From the NCBI RefSeq assembly GCF_014851395.1, contig NW_024040040.1, positions 14,435,403-14,499,402 of the forward strand: 64,000 bases of DNA, given 5' to 3'. Both the position numbers and the translations under genes were made by a program. The stretch is from Micropterus salmoides (taxonomy: Eukaryota; Chordata; Actinopteri; Centrarchiformes; Centrarchidae). Under the pieces are notes generated by a model, which saw only the letters and a list, made by a program, of their open reading frames with translations, ran no database searches and had not been told where the DNA came from. Shown piece by piece: positions 46,594-58,508 of the stretch (positions are counted from its first letter, which is position 1; every line of letters starts with the position of its first letter).

Positions 46594-49500
46594 GAGTTTT
46601 AACCTCTCTACACCTTCAAGTGAGCACAGACTTATGTATACATTGATAGATTAGACCTCGCTAAGGTTCCAACAATAATTTTTTTTTTCTTTTGTTTAAA
46701 TTCAGGCTGATCACTCCCAAAAGACAGGGCGGTGTTAAAGGGTTAAAAGACTGAGAACTGAAGGACTACAAAGATTTAGACCCTGTTATTTATTGATCCA
46801 TGATCAATTACACAGTCTGGAGAGGATGCATGGGTATATGATGGATGTTTACACAGAGAAAGATAACAGCTCCATCATAAGGCCTGTACTGCATACAAAT
46901 CGTATTGGATACATGAACACGGAAGAGCTACAGATGAGCAGCTGAAGCTATTCTTAACATCACTTTGCTCACATTAGTCTACTTGAATTTGTTGGCAGAG
47001 TGATGAATCACACAAGAGCAGTGCAACGACAAAATACGGAAGTAAAAAACAAAATTTATGCAGGAGGCATGTGATCTCACCATGAATAAGACTACAAAAT
47101 GTCACAGGACAACAGAACAGATGGTTAAACAAAATATCTGAAATGACAAGGCAAGACATATTAATGTAAAATAACTGAGGCGTGATGCAGGAAATAGAAT
47201 CATGACAAAGTCTATCTTAATACTTTAACAAGTTTTTTTTTAAAAGTAGGTAGCAATAGAACAATCTTCATCAGCAGCTTTGCAGATATAATTAAAGTTA
47301 CAGGTCTTTATAACCCCCTTCATGCTAATCAAACACCATGTAGCCCTTCAAAGTACACCTAATTGACATTACATTTACATATGCAAATTTTAATTACCAT
47401 CCACCTAATTACAGTATTTGCTGGTTCATCTGTCATTTAAAGGCCATGTGATGCGTGTGTGTGCGCGTGTGAGAGATGTGTTTCTTCCTGCCTGTCAACC
47501 TGTCTGAATGTGTCTATACATACAGTATCTTTCTGATAGCAACACTGTTTAATTGCGCTTCCGTGATCCTCTGCTCTGTGGAAACTGAGCAGAGAGCATT
47601 TTCATCAGCGAAATATGTGTTTTGTTTTGTGAAATTTCTGGGTCATCACCGCAGGTCCACGCTGGTTCCACACTGCTGAATCACTGCCCACATTTCCAAT
47701 ATGTTCAGCCATTCAAATCCAGTGAATCTGCAATTCAGTTTGACTTTCAGGTAAGCTGAGGCCCCCCCCCCCGGAGACTCCATTGCTGAGAAGTTGCGCA
47801 AAAATAAAATAAAATAAAATGTGGTGTGCTTTGTTCCAGTGTGAAATTTCTTTTCATATTTTGCATCAGAATTTCTGTTAAGACATGGTTTACAACAGCT
47901 TTAAAACTCAATAGCAATTAAAATGATTATAGAGCCTTAGGGCAGCTCCTGCATTGTTACATATTACTGAAGGGCCCAGTGTTAAAATCTAGTTTTAATA
48001 CCTTTATTTTTTTAAGTTTAAATTATCACAAATGAGCACAAATGAGTATTCCAGCATACTGTTTGCTTTCTGGGGCTCAAGGCAAAATATAATGTAGCTG
48101 CTAAGTGTAGCCTGCTAGAGGCACTCTACCTGATTAGTACTTCAAGGCAAGAAGATACATACACAATGGAGTGAGAGTGGTAGAGCTTGGTACCTGGGTG
48201 TCTTTAGCTGTCTCTCTATATATGTGTCTGTCGGTTTCTCCTTTGGGTTGTTTTGTACCACAGTGTTAGCCATTTGACCTCATTCATTACACAAGTTAAA
48301 AGGATGAAATACATAATGTCTGATCTCTAGTTACTGGACAAGTAATAGTCTGCTGAATAGGCTGAATAGTCTGCTGTCCTTTTGCTAAACAAAGTCAGTG
48401 ACTTACTACACATTTTCTGCTGCTGAAGTGGCTGATAATACGGCCTGCCCTACAGTCAACACAAAGGATGAATGGACTTCGAAGGGTGTGTGATATTGGT
48501 AGGTGGGCATTGTAAACATATGTGAACAGATGATATCTATAAATGGTAAGTTATTATAAAAAAATAATGGATGAGACTGAAATGTTGTGCAGTAAACTCA
48601 CCCAATCAGTGCAGTCAGACTTCCTTTATATAAATCCTTTATTCAATATCATTGTTTTCTGTGTGTATACAATGGATTAGACATAAACTGTACAGTGCAG
48701 ACAAACTGTTTGCATAATATGTATGTAAAGGTAACTGTACATTTACTGACAGACAGAGTAATCTCCTTTAATGTTAGCACCAGTGACAATTAGCTTTCGG
48801 CTCATAGCTAGCATGGTTTGCACTAGGAACATACAGCAGGTTGTTAAAAATCTTTATTTAATGTTTTCTTCATCACCTTTACACATTTTTGTGCAACTAC
48901 TTACAGTCTCACTTAGCACTGCTGCAGATACGTCATACTACATATCAAGGATAAAACCCAGACTTCGTAGTCACACGGCTGCTCCTAAAATTTGTCACAG
49001 GAATAATGTTAAAACTAAAAACTCACTGGACTTCCTTTGTGAATTAAAAAAGGTAGAAAAAAAACAGCATCAGGTCATGAATTATTCTGACCAAGAAAGA
49101 TCTTTTCCATTGAAGTCAATACAAACCACGTAAAATCAAACATGGTGCTTGAGTTGCTCCTGGAGTGCAGCTCCAACATTGCTGTTGTACAGCTTGTGAC
49201 CACCGGTGGCAGCATTAAGCGCTCTCCAGCGAGCTAGGAACAAAATCTGTGCCATCTTTCTTTTGACTTTAATAGAAGAGACCTTTATCGGTCTGACTCA
49301 TTTGTGTTATTTGTTAGTTTACACCTGCTTAACACAATTTTTAAGTCACTAAAACGATTGCCTACCATCTGGCATGGCCGTTATACTGTATGGAGTATGA
49401 CGATCCTTGATCAGGGCTGGTTACCACAATCTATTTCTACATCTACCAGTATGTAAAATAACTTCCTGAGCTCAATCCATCATTGTTAAAAGTAGCAGCA

Positions 49501-52500
49501 AAGGATATGAAAGCAATTACTTTTTCCTGTTTTTTGTTTTATAATTTTTGCCGCTCTCAGCCAACAGAATTAAATATTGATACTCTACTGAAAGTATTCC
49601 ACATAAGACATGCATTAGTGTAACAATGTTAGAGATATGAAGTAATTCTGATTCATTCTTCCTTGGCTCCATTATTGCAATGATGGATTATGCTTCAGAA
49701 ACCGTTTGTCTCTGTAAGTTGTTTCTGATGCCACTGGGGAACCAAACATATAAGATTTGCATGTATAAATGAAACAAATACCAGAAATGCCCGTGGTGTC
49801 TCTACCAGTGCAAACCGATGGCAGAAATGAGCCAGATGCAAAGCTTTACTGGTGCTATGCTGTAAATGTTTGTTTTGTTTTGATGACAAATTTCCTACAT
49901 TACCACATGCATAAGTCCCAGTCATCTTTCCTCTTTTGAACACCATGCAACAAGTGGAAAACAGTCCAAACAGATGTAAGAGGAGGAGGTGGCAGAGAAA
50001 AAGATTTGGTGGGAATAAGTTCTCGGGCTGCATGACTACAAAACGAGCAGAGAGCGAAAGCTAGCATAGTTACAGTGAACAGAAGATTGGGGATCAAAGG
50101 ATAATTGAAAAGTAAAATAGGATGAAGAGTGTGTCTGCTGTGTGTGTGAGTGTTCAGAGAAAGAAACAGCTGGGAGGAGAGCGCATTTACTGTCTTGTTT
50201 CAGATTCAGACATAATAAGGCAGTCTTTTGTAAGAGGAATAAAGTGGAATGGAAAAAAGAAACGGCGAAAAAAGAAAACCTGAGGGAGACAAGATACATT
50301 ATGACTACAGTGCTTACCATTACATGTTCCTGTGTCTTTAAGTGCACCCGTACTGCAGTGGTCAGGTCACAAAACCCTTTTTTGTTCTATTATGGCTCGT
50401 CTTGTGTCCATTTTGTGCCTTCTGATTTCTGAGCTACAGTTCGTGTGGGACAAAGTACGATGGCTACATGTGTACCTGCCATGACAGCATGAGTGGTACT
50501 CGCATGTGGAAATTAAAAGTGACCCGGGTTGTTGTGATTGCTCACTTCTTATTAAATCAGCTGCTCTCTTCCTGCGCAGAGCCCACTGTTAGATACAGTA
50601 TCTCATAATTGTAGCCTTGGTACCTGGCTAACCACCAGTGGAGAGAAATCTCTCAGGAGACGCCGACAGTAATTGCGCCTTTGTTGTGTTGAACCAGGAA
50701 CTGTGATTACCAGCCTGGAAACGCTACTGTAGCAGTGTCTTTGGTCAGTAGCCAGGAAACCAGGCCATTTTCTCTGGCCTCAACCATCATTAATTCTTGA
50801 GCATGTGCCACAGATCTTCAATAGCTGCTTTCACAGGATGTGAACCCTGCTGCTAACCTAACAAGCTGAGCCTCTCTGAAAGATTTGGTTCCTTTGCTAA
50901 GTATATCTTTTTCCTCTAACAGTGTAGGACAAATTATCAGCTTAATAATCATTCAGTTAATAGCAGTTGTTGTCCTGGAGTCTCTCCTAATGGTAACTCA
51001 GGTAAGTACAAAAACATTGTCCTCTATACTGTCATTAAAGTGGCGTCTTGGAAACGTTCAGCTTAGACACAGGCAGTTCAGACAACACAAGACACATTAA
51101 AGAGGAAGTTTACAGACCTGATTGTCAGGGTGTTTTTTTTTTTTTTTTTTTTACTGTTTTACTAGTAACTCCCTAGTGTGACACAACAAGTAGTCAATAA
51201 ATGTTACATCCACATTTCAACGTGAGACAAACACAACATCGGTCAAAAGACTTCTTCCTCATCACCATCATCGTACTTTGCTCTTTAAGCAAGTTTAAGA
51301 CAGGATGTCAAGGGACTTTGAGAATTCTTGGGTAAACCCTGATGGAACCCAGGAAGGCTGAACATGTAGCGTAATTCTTCAGCCGCCCTGGATCTCACAT
51401 CTTGATCTTGGGCTGGGAAGGAGAGGCACTCACATAGCAAGAATCTACAGCAATAATAACACTTTTTGATGATCCAACAGCAGCAATACGTTTCACGTGT
51501 ACTTGCAGATTTTCAGCATCAAGATTACAGTTTGGTGGTATATAAACTTAAAACTTAAAACTTAGATCTCTCATTTATCCATTACATTTCGGCTTTAATA
51601 AATCCCTCTTTTGTAATCAGTAGTCTCAAATGTTTTTCTTTCAAAACAGTATTTACGGATGGACACATTAGACTAGACAGTCACACATATTTGAACACAG
51701 AGGGAAGTTAACAGCTAATGAGATCAGAGAAGGAGAGAAAAATGTTGTGTACGTGAGGAACCAATCTGAGAAATGCCAATTAGAAACACTGTGAGCTGTC
51801 TAGTCTTTTCACAGTGTCTTCAGCTGCGGCGTGTATCCTCTGTACAACACAGCGGGACAACATTAAACACGTTAGAGCGGCTTCACTTGTGTGCAGCAGT
51901 GCAGCGTTTCACCTGCTACACAGACGCACACCTGTTGCTGAGGCTGAGGGTGCAGCTGATTCAGGCTGGTGCTCGTTTCATGTCGGAACAACTGTGAGGA
52001 TTAATCATACAGCCTTGTTTTTTTAGGGTGGTTTGTTCTGTCTTGTTCTTTGTAGTTTTGGTAACGTCAGTGGAGGTCATTTGTCTTCAGCAAATCTGAC
52101 AGTGGTTCAATGATCCGATTAAAATGCAAAGTGCCCCAAATTGGGATTCAAAACAAGAGAACTGCACTGTTTCTTTTCTTTCTTACTGAATATATTCATT
52201 AGCAAGTGTCTGCCTCATTGTCACTGACACCAATATGAAGTGTAGGATCACAGTATTAATATCTTCTCAGTAATATGACTATAACTTTTTGAGGAGTTAA
52301 TTGGCGTCTAGTCTTGCTGTCTGAAAGAAAGACGAGTAAACAGAAAGCCGGGGCCAGAAGCCCAGAACAGATTGGTGCCATGCTGACTGTCACAGTGAGA
52401 GGGCAAAGCATGGGAATCTATTTGGTTTGATTTAATTCCAAGGCATTCGATTTTCTGCCTTGTAGTTCTTCACGTTTCACACAAACCCATATTTCAGTAG

Positions 52501-52844
52501 TTTGATTTGACACTGTTACCAATCTCTTTGTTTTTGGTGGTTTTCAGAAACCACGTTTCTAATTTTAGTATCTTAACCTGATTGTATAGGCCACTGTGCC
52601 AATTTATATTTAATAATTTAATAATAAAAATATTTTTTTTGTAATTGCGGTTCACACTCTCTGTCTTGCCAAAAAACAACATTTCCTCCTGCAATGAACA
52701 TGCATGTGATCAGACACGATAGCCAATCCACTCAGATCTTATACATCATATATCCGGATACTTGGATATACAACTCGGATATAGTAGTACTGTAGCACAG
52801 TTTGTCTAAGAACACTCAGATCTTAAACATACTGTATATTTACT

Positions 52845-53144
52845 CAAGGACTGTACTAAAGTACAATTCTGAGGTACTTGTACTTTATTTGAGTATTTGA
52901 TTTTATGCTACTTTATACTTCTACTACACTAGATATTAATATTAAATACTCCACTAACTTTATTTGAAAGCTATAGTTATTAATTTGCAGATTAAGATTT
53001 TATATAATTTGTCATACATTGTCATGTTTATGTCTATGAGTACTTAACACTTACACCAAGAGTGTTTCCCCCCTGTAAACTTCATGTTTCATTTAAATAC
53101 TGTTTCAGGCCCACAGTTCAAAATATCCAATATTTCACAAAGCG

Positions 53145-53181
<37 letters not shown>

Positions 53182-53350
53182 GTCAGACACAGATGCATTT
53201 TTGAGTACTTTTAGTTTTGATATGTGAAGTACATTTTGTTGATGACACCTGTGTACTTTTCTTTGAGTGGGATTTTGAATGAAGGATGTAAAGGAATATT
53301 TTCACATTGTAGTATTTCTTTGTAAAAGATCCGAGTACTTTTTTCAACGC
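52845..53350. repeat. Common teleost repeat (TACTTTTACTTAAGTA type)
   Basis: Starts TTTACTCAAGGACTGTACTA and includes GAGGTACTTGTACTTTATTT, then TGAGTACTTTTAGTTTTGAT, and ends near GATCCGAGTACTTTTTTCAA. This series is one of the most abundant dispersed repeats in percomorph fish and is thought to derive from a DNA transposon. A (TA)n run at about 53148-53177 lies in its middle. Confidence 0.6.
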
Positions 53351-54199
53351 TGCCTGAAACCTGTGTCAATGTAACAGGACCATACCTGGTCCAATTAGAC
53401 CAGGTCTCTCTTCCTTGGACTAAGCAGACCCATGAAGACCCATAGTCAACGTCATCTATGGGAGGTGTTGCTGTCTACCACAGTGCCTTTTCTGAAAGTA
53501 CCACAGTACAGTAAAGGCGGAAGTGTTCAAATTCTACACATAGCGGCTTTAGCATACTTTACTCTGTACTCATACTCTGTTAACTACTACCCTCATTCCA
53601 ACCTTTAATTTCAAGTTCTTGGGAAGGCAACAGAAATAAAAAGTGCTACCTTCTACCATCTTAAGGTGTTACCCTCCCTGTGTTAAACCTCTACAATATC
53701 TGCTACTCCATGTAAACACTGACTGCTACCATGCTGCTTGGGCTCCAGCATGCCTCTTGTACACTCCATTTTGCTACAAACAGAGAATTTGTGGAAATCG
53801 TCCTGGTTTCGGCACTCAGCTACACGCTAATTTGAGCAACTTGATGCCAAAACTCTTCATTTGACACATCAGTTGATCTCCTCTCCTGAGCTACACTTTT
53901 GTCAGCGATGTGAAAATCATAGCTTTTGTAAAGGGACAGAAAAAAAAACAACGTGTTAGACAGAGAGGTAGAAACTAAAAATAGGTTTTGTGTCTGTACA
54001 ACAATGTAGCTCAATAATCACTAGTGCTCTGTGTGTGCAGAATAATAAACCACCGTACAAATAGATAATAAAGGATTACTGAAAAGACAAACATGCTTTA
54101 AGCTTTGTGGTGTCAAAGAAGAACTCTCTTTATAACAGCTATATATTAGTATGTGAATAAAAGAAAGGATAGGCCGTAAGATGTGTTTGCCCTGTATGT

Positions 54200-54875
54200 A
54201 ATGCACAAGTACATTTAATTGTAAGCTTAGTACAGAATGTCCTGTGCCAAATCTTAATTGATCGATGACTAAGTATCCTCTGAATCACTGTTTGGTGTTT
54301 AAGGTGTTCTCTTTGCCCGATGTTTGCTGATGTTTTTAATCTGTTCTGTATTTACTCCAAGATCAAATCCAAGTGGTCGATTTTTGGGTGGGAGTTGTGT
54401 GCATGTGTGTGTAGCCACCAGCAAGCAACAGAAAACAGTATTATCAGGAGGGAAAAAGGGGCCTCATTCTTACAGATTGTCACAGAAAAATACCGGTGAA
54501 GACAACATTTGTTCCCCGTTTCTTTGTTTGTTTATACTTTTAAGTAATTTTGTCTCCCACACGAGGGCATGCCACTGTCCCAGTTCCAAAATATCTGGCT
54601 GGCATTGGCCTGACTTTACGGTCTTCATCCTCTTCTTCACCCACCACCAGCCGCAGTGTCGTGTCCCTCTGGCCCTGCCCCACAACACCGGATCCGACCA
54701 ATTGCGAAAGAGGTGAGGTGGGAGGAGCAGCCCCACTGCTGACCACTCAGAACTTGAGCTGCTGTTTGTTTTGTTACTTTTGTTGCAGTTTTTTTTTGAG
54801 AGCACAGCAGTGGGGCGAGTCTCTGGCTTTTCCTGGCCTCTGGTTGGCCAGGTGAAGGTAAAAAGGGGGGCGGGG
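54200..54875 (-). other. fgf14: fgf14 3' UTR (extent approximate)
   Basis: This lies directly after the fgf14 stop codon on the minus strand. A variant poly(A) signal ATTAAA on the minus strand is at about 54213-54218. A GC-richer segment at 54560-54760 carries overlapping open frames on both strands without family motifs. Because it lies in the UTR position, it is more likely untranslated than a separate gene. The real 3' end is not determined. Confidence 0.4.
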
Positions 54876-55024
54876 TTATGTCGCCTCCTTGTCGGGTTTG
54901 TTTACTGGTTTGCCGCCATTCATGACCACGGGTTCGCTGGTTGTGCTTTTGGAAGGCGGGCCCCCGGCGAGTTTAGGCACCGCCTCCCCTACGTCGTGCA
55001 ACGATGGCTCTCGGTACATCGCAA
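54876..55024 (-). CDS. fgf14: Fibroblast growth factor 14, last coding exon
   Basis: On the minus strand, after an acceptor ending TTTTAG, the exon completes a valine codon from the previous exon and encodes AMYREPSLHDVGEAVPK, a Ser/Thr/Pro-rich stretch, then VMNGGKPVNKPDKEAT and a TAA (54878-54876). YREPSLHDVGE and MNGGKPVN are signatures of the fibroblast growth factor homologous factor (FHF) subfamily. FHFs lack a secretion signal, act inside neurons, and bind the C-terminal tail of voltage-gated sodium channels and IQ-motif/kinase scaffolds. They set channel inactivation and axon-initial-segment targeting. FGF14 fits better than FGF12 or FGF13 in this tail. The final residues (KPDKEAT) and the middle linker differ from the mammalian ending I remember. 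Confidence 0.93.
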
Positions 55025-55351
55025 CTAAAACAGTAGAGGAAGAAAAGATGGGAGGAGGAGGACAGGGTAAGGAAATAAAGGGAGGAGGAGAGATGAAAAC
55101 GTTACAGTAGAGAAGAAAAGAAGAAGGGGATCCAGAATTGGCGAAAGAAAGAGGGGGGAAGAGCAGAAGAAAGGTAAAAGAAAGTAACAGGAGGAGAGAT
55201 TAAGGAGTAAAACAGGGATGAAAATAGCAATAGGTCTTTGCATTGTATTCCAATAAAACTGAAAGAAAGAATGAAACTAAACATCTGCAAACAAAAGACA
55301 TCTGGTCTAAAACCAAAAATGTCAAATTCAAGGTTCATAAAAGTGTCTTAC

Positions 55352-55550
55352 CTTCTATAGGTTTAGGCAGGAAGTGTGCAGCTGGTTTGGTCTTTTTGAC
55401 CCTGTTGCCCTTCATGGCCTGTCCCTCCTTATTGAGACCCAGAAACCAGGCCCGGCCTGACTCCTTCTGTCTATAGAGCATAGAGCTGTAGATCACATAG
55501 TAGTTCTCAAACACCGACTCCTTAAACTTACACTCCGCTGTAAACAATTC
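55352..55550 (-). CDS. fgf14: Fibroblast growth factor 14, penultimate coding exon
   Basis: The exon is 199 bp, the standard size of this exon in FHF genes. It opens after a CTCCTCAG acceptor and ends with donor GTAAGA. It encodes ELFTAECKFKESVFENYY, then VIYSSMLYRQKESGRAWFLG, LNKEGQAMKGNRVKKTKPAA and HFLPKPIE. This is the C-terminal half of the beta-trefoil core, including the surface that contacts sodium channels. QAMKGNRVKKTKPAAHFLPKP favours FGF14 over FGF12 (which has KPSSHF) and FGF13 (GNHVKKNK). Together the two exons give about 115 of the roughly 250 residues. Exons 1-3 lie to the right, beyond 64000, as expected from the very long introns of this gene. Confidence 0.96.
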
Positions 55551-56837
55551 CTGAGGAGACAGATAAGACAGAGAGATATTGGTCATATTTAGACGTATAT
55601 TTGTATATTTTCAAACCACCACTTTTATTTGTTGTATTGTTGTGTAAAATGTTTTCTCATTCAGTTTTGATAAAGCAGTTTTATATTAGCAGCATCACAG
55701 GACACTTGGACCACCTGTGCAGAAGACCAGAATGATTTCTCTGGTCAGAAATCTGATTTAAAAAATATTGAAACCATATCGACAGACAGGGAGGAGCAGC
55801 ACACCGAGTCTCTAACGGATGTCATTCTCTCCTGACACTCTCTCTGTATGAATAGAACAACCAATAAAAAAGTAGATTGATTCTGGTGACACAAAGCCCC
55901 AAAGATCACAACCCTGCCACCCTCATCAGCCCAGCTGTTATGTGTCAGAACTCGTTTCCGCAGTTGCCGACGCCTCCAGCGGAGCATATTTCAGCACAGA
56001 ATCAAGGTGTTATTCTTACTGGGAGAAAAAATATCAGCTCTCCCTGGTGTCCGCTTGCACTACTGAGTCACAGCAAGTTAAAGTCAGCCTGACATAAAAC
56101 ATTCTTCTTTTGGGGAGGTCAGAGTCGAGGCAGTCTGAGAAGTCAAACTCCAGAAATTCTGATCTTATCAGCAAACTGGAATTTCTCAAGTAATATTTAC
56201 ACCTAAAAGCTGAAGCTTTGCACAATGATATATGATTAAGCAGCAATGTTCTGCTGTTTTCTTACATGTATATGATGTCAGCACAGCATGACATCAATCT
56301 GGGATAGTCAGCTTCCCTATAAGGACTGCAGCTAATTATTATCAACTAACCTGTGGATCCTTGTGATTAATTAACATAAAGCATAAACAAAAAACATAAA
56401 GCATTTTTGCTCGATAAGTACATTGATTACTAAAATTGTCATTGATTCATTTACTGTCCGTCAACTCATCAATTCATTGAACAATTGTTTCCCATAGTTC
56501 TGACATTTAAGGCACATTCAAGTTCACCAATGTGGGAAGAGCAGATCCCTTTTACAGTTAGTGCAATTTATTGTTTAGTCCTGTTAATAACTGGAAAAGA
56601 TTCCATTTAATTGTAATATTCCTTGTGAGAAAACGTGATTATTTTTCAGCCAGTATACCGAAACAAGTGATAATTACCACACTAAGATTACGTGGCAATA
56701 TAAGAAAGCACAAGCAAAGTATTTTAATACAAGAAAAATACTGTATGTACAACAACAAAATGTATACATATGCAGTATAGGGATATCTGTCTTTGAGGGG
56801 GTTTTATGGGTTCTCAACACCACCAGTTGTGAGCAGG

Positions 56838-57358
56838 CTAGTTCTCTCTCAAGAGACCGGTCTCATACACAAGAGGCCTCTATCTCCATGTTGACGGATG
56901 GTTTGTTAAAATATTACAACACAAATGTCCATTATGAAATTTACAGGAACCTGTGGTTATTTGCCTTGTTCTAAAACCAATTCCCAGTACAGCCTGTGGC
57001 AGTAGGCCAATCAGCACATTAAATTTAACCTGTTGTTGAGTTTTATACAACAATGATCCATCCATCAGATTTCGATGTACCTATAATCCCATGTTTCTTT
57101 AATTAAACAGCAAAAATGAAGACAAATAAACCTTTATTATTAATTCCAAGGGAGTACCAGGGACAGAGAGCCCTGTATGGGCCTCCTGGAACATGCTTGA
57201 GGCAGGTTATGCCAAAACACACCACAGGAGAACAATGCAGAAGACCACTGGTTGCCGTTAATTTTATAATGGGCAGTTGTGTTGTGATATTAAATCCATC
57301 CTTTAACAGGGAAATAAAAGCCTCTCGTCTATGAGACTGGTCACTTGAGGGAACTCCA
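56838..57358. mobile_element. Long-inverted-repeat (foldback/MITE) element
   Basis: The left arm (about 56838-56955) and right arm (about 57245-57358) are imperfect inverted repeats over roughly 100 bases. For example, GACCGGTCTCATACACAAGA on the left faces GACCAGTCTCATAGACGAGA on the right (reverse complement). ATTACAACACAAATGTCCAT faces ATCACAACACAACTGCCCAT. No target duplication or transposase was found. The arms have diverged by perhaps one base in six, so the insertion is not recent. Confidence 0.72.
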
Positions 57359-57771
57359 GCTGTGTCTGGCTGGCTAGCTTATGTATCGTCAGTTTGTGGA
57401 GCTGCTCTCTGCTGCTTTTGTGCAACAGGATCAAAAATAGAGCTGCCGTGGCTGAGTCGCTCCCCTCCTGGTCCTGTCTAGTTCGTAGCGCTGGTTAGCA
57501 TCATAGCTAGGCTTTAGCAGGCACTTAGAATGGTATAGCCAATCAGAGTAGGGACGTGTGTTCCCACAAGGCATATTGGCATCCTACTTCAGTTTAGTCT
57601 CCCTCATAGCACAAATGTTGCTGTTTTTGACATGAGTTTTTGGATATGAATTTGATCATTTGAATTTGACTAAACCCATCTATCTAATTTTCAAAGAGGT
57701 GAAATCAGAACAAATAAATTCAGATAAATGGTTTTCAAAGTAAAATATTTCAATGCTAAGGATTCAGTGGC

Positions 57772-58508
57772 TCAAAAGTGGCCTCCCAGTGTCACGCTGC
57801 TTTAGCCCTTTGTCCTGACACTCTAGAGGTACTTGTCAGGTGAATGTGAACATAGGTACACATAGGATGTTCATAAAAGACAAATAATGTTTCTTTTGTT
57901 GGGACAGCTCCAAATATCTCTTTGTTTGTTAAGGTTCCACTTCCTGATACTGCACTTCTTGACCCCTAAACGTCCCACCAAGCAACCATCCCGCGTGTAT
58001 TTTCTTCAATGCTGGAAATACAACAAAGAAGAGTTTGCTGATGATTCTTGTTTTTGCCAAGCTTTCTAGTTTAGACATTGTTTTGCCTGGTTGTCACCAT
58101 TTCCTTTTCATTATAAGCAAGAAATCATTAGTCGTGGCTGAGTTTATCATCAGATGTTTTTCTTTCGTTCTTTAGTACTTCTTGTATCTTATAAGGTTGG
58201 ATGATATGGTTGAAATCAGTATAACAATATGAAGATTATCTATCTATCTTATTATATATCACAATATAATAAATGTCTGTACAATCACATCCATCTCGTG
58301 TTTTTAAATTGCATTTGGATTCCTTACTACCAACTCAATTTTAAACACAATATGATCATTTCACATCAACCCAATACCTCCAAGTTAATTAATAGTAATA
58401 ATGAATTCACCCAGCCTTAGTTACTTATTTAAGTTTTGGTTAAACCTACAAACAAATTTCCTTAATTATCAAAAATGACAACTTTGCATTTTTCGTCGTT
58501 CAGATTTG
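57772..58508 (+). repeat. Direct duplicate, copy 1 (about 737 bp)
   Basis: It starts TCAAAAGTGGCCTCCCAGTG and ends TCGTCGTTCAGATTTG. It is nearly identical to 61881-62619, 4.1 kb further right in the same orientation. Relative to copy 2 it has an extra AGAGTTTGC-like 9-base segment near 58028 and an extra TCTATCTTAT-like segment near 58242, and lacks about 25 bases near 58490. It has no protein signature. It may be two copies of an unclassified mobile element or a local segmental duplication. Confidence 0.92.

Larger units (their letters stand above)
26147..54200. other. Gene-empty intergenic region between tubgcp3 and fgf14
   Basis: About 28 kb with no coding exon I could support on either strand. 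All long open frames lack family motifs or lie in recognised repeats. The region holds the repeats listed separately, plus microsatellites such as (TG)n at 30727-30759, (GAA)n near 31383-31398, (AAT)n near 34766-34780, poly-T at about 51131-51151 and (TA)n near 53148-53177. Distal regulatory elements of either neighbour could lie here, but conservation data are needed to see them. Confidence 0.6.

Noticed and set aside
54470..54855. Overlapping open frames on both strands beside fgf14
   Set aside because: They have no family motif, and the position is the fgf14 3' UTR. The moderate GC content explains the open frames.
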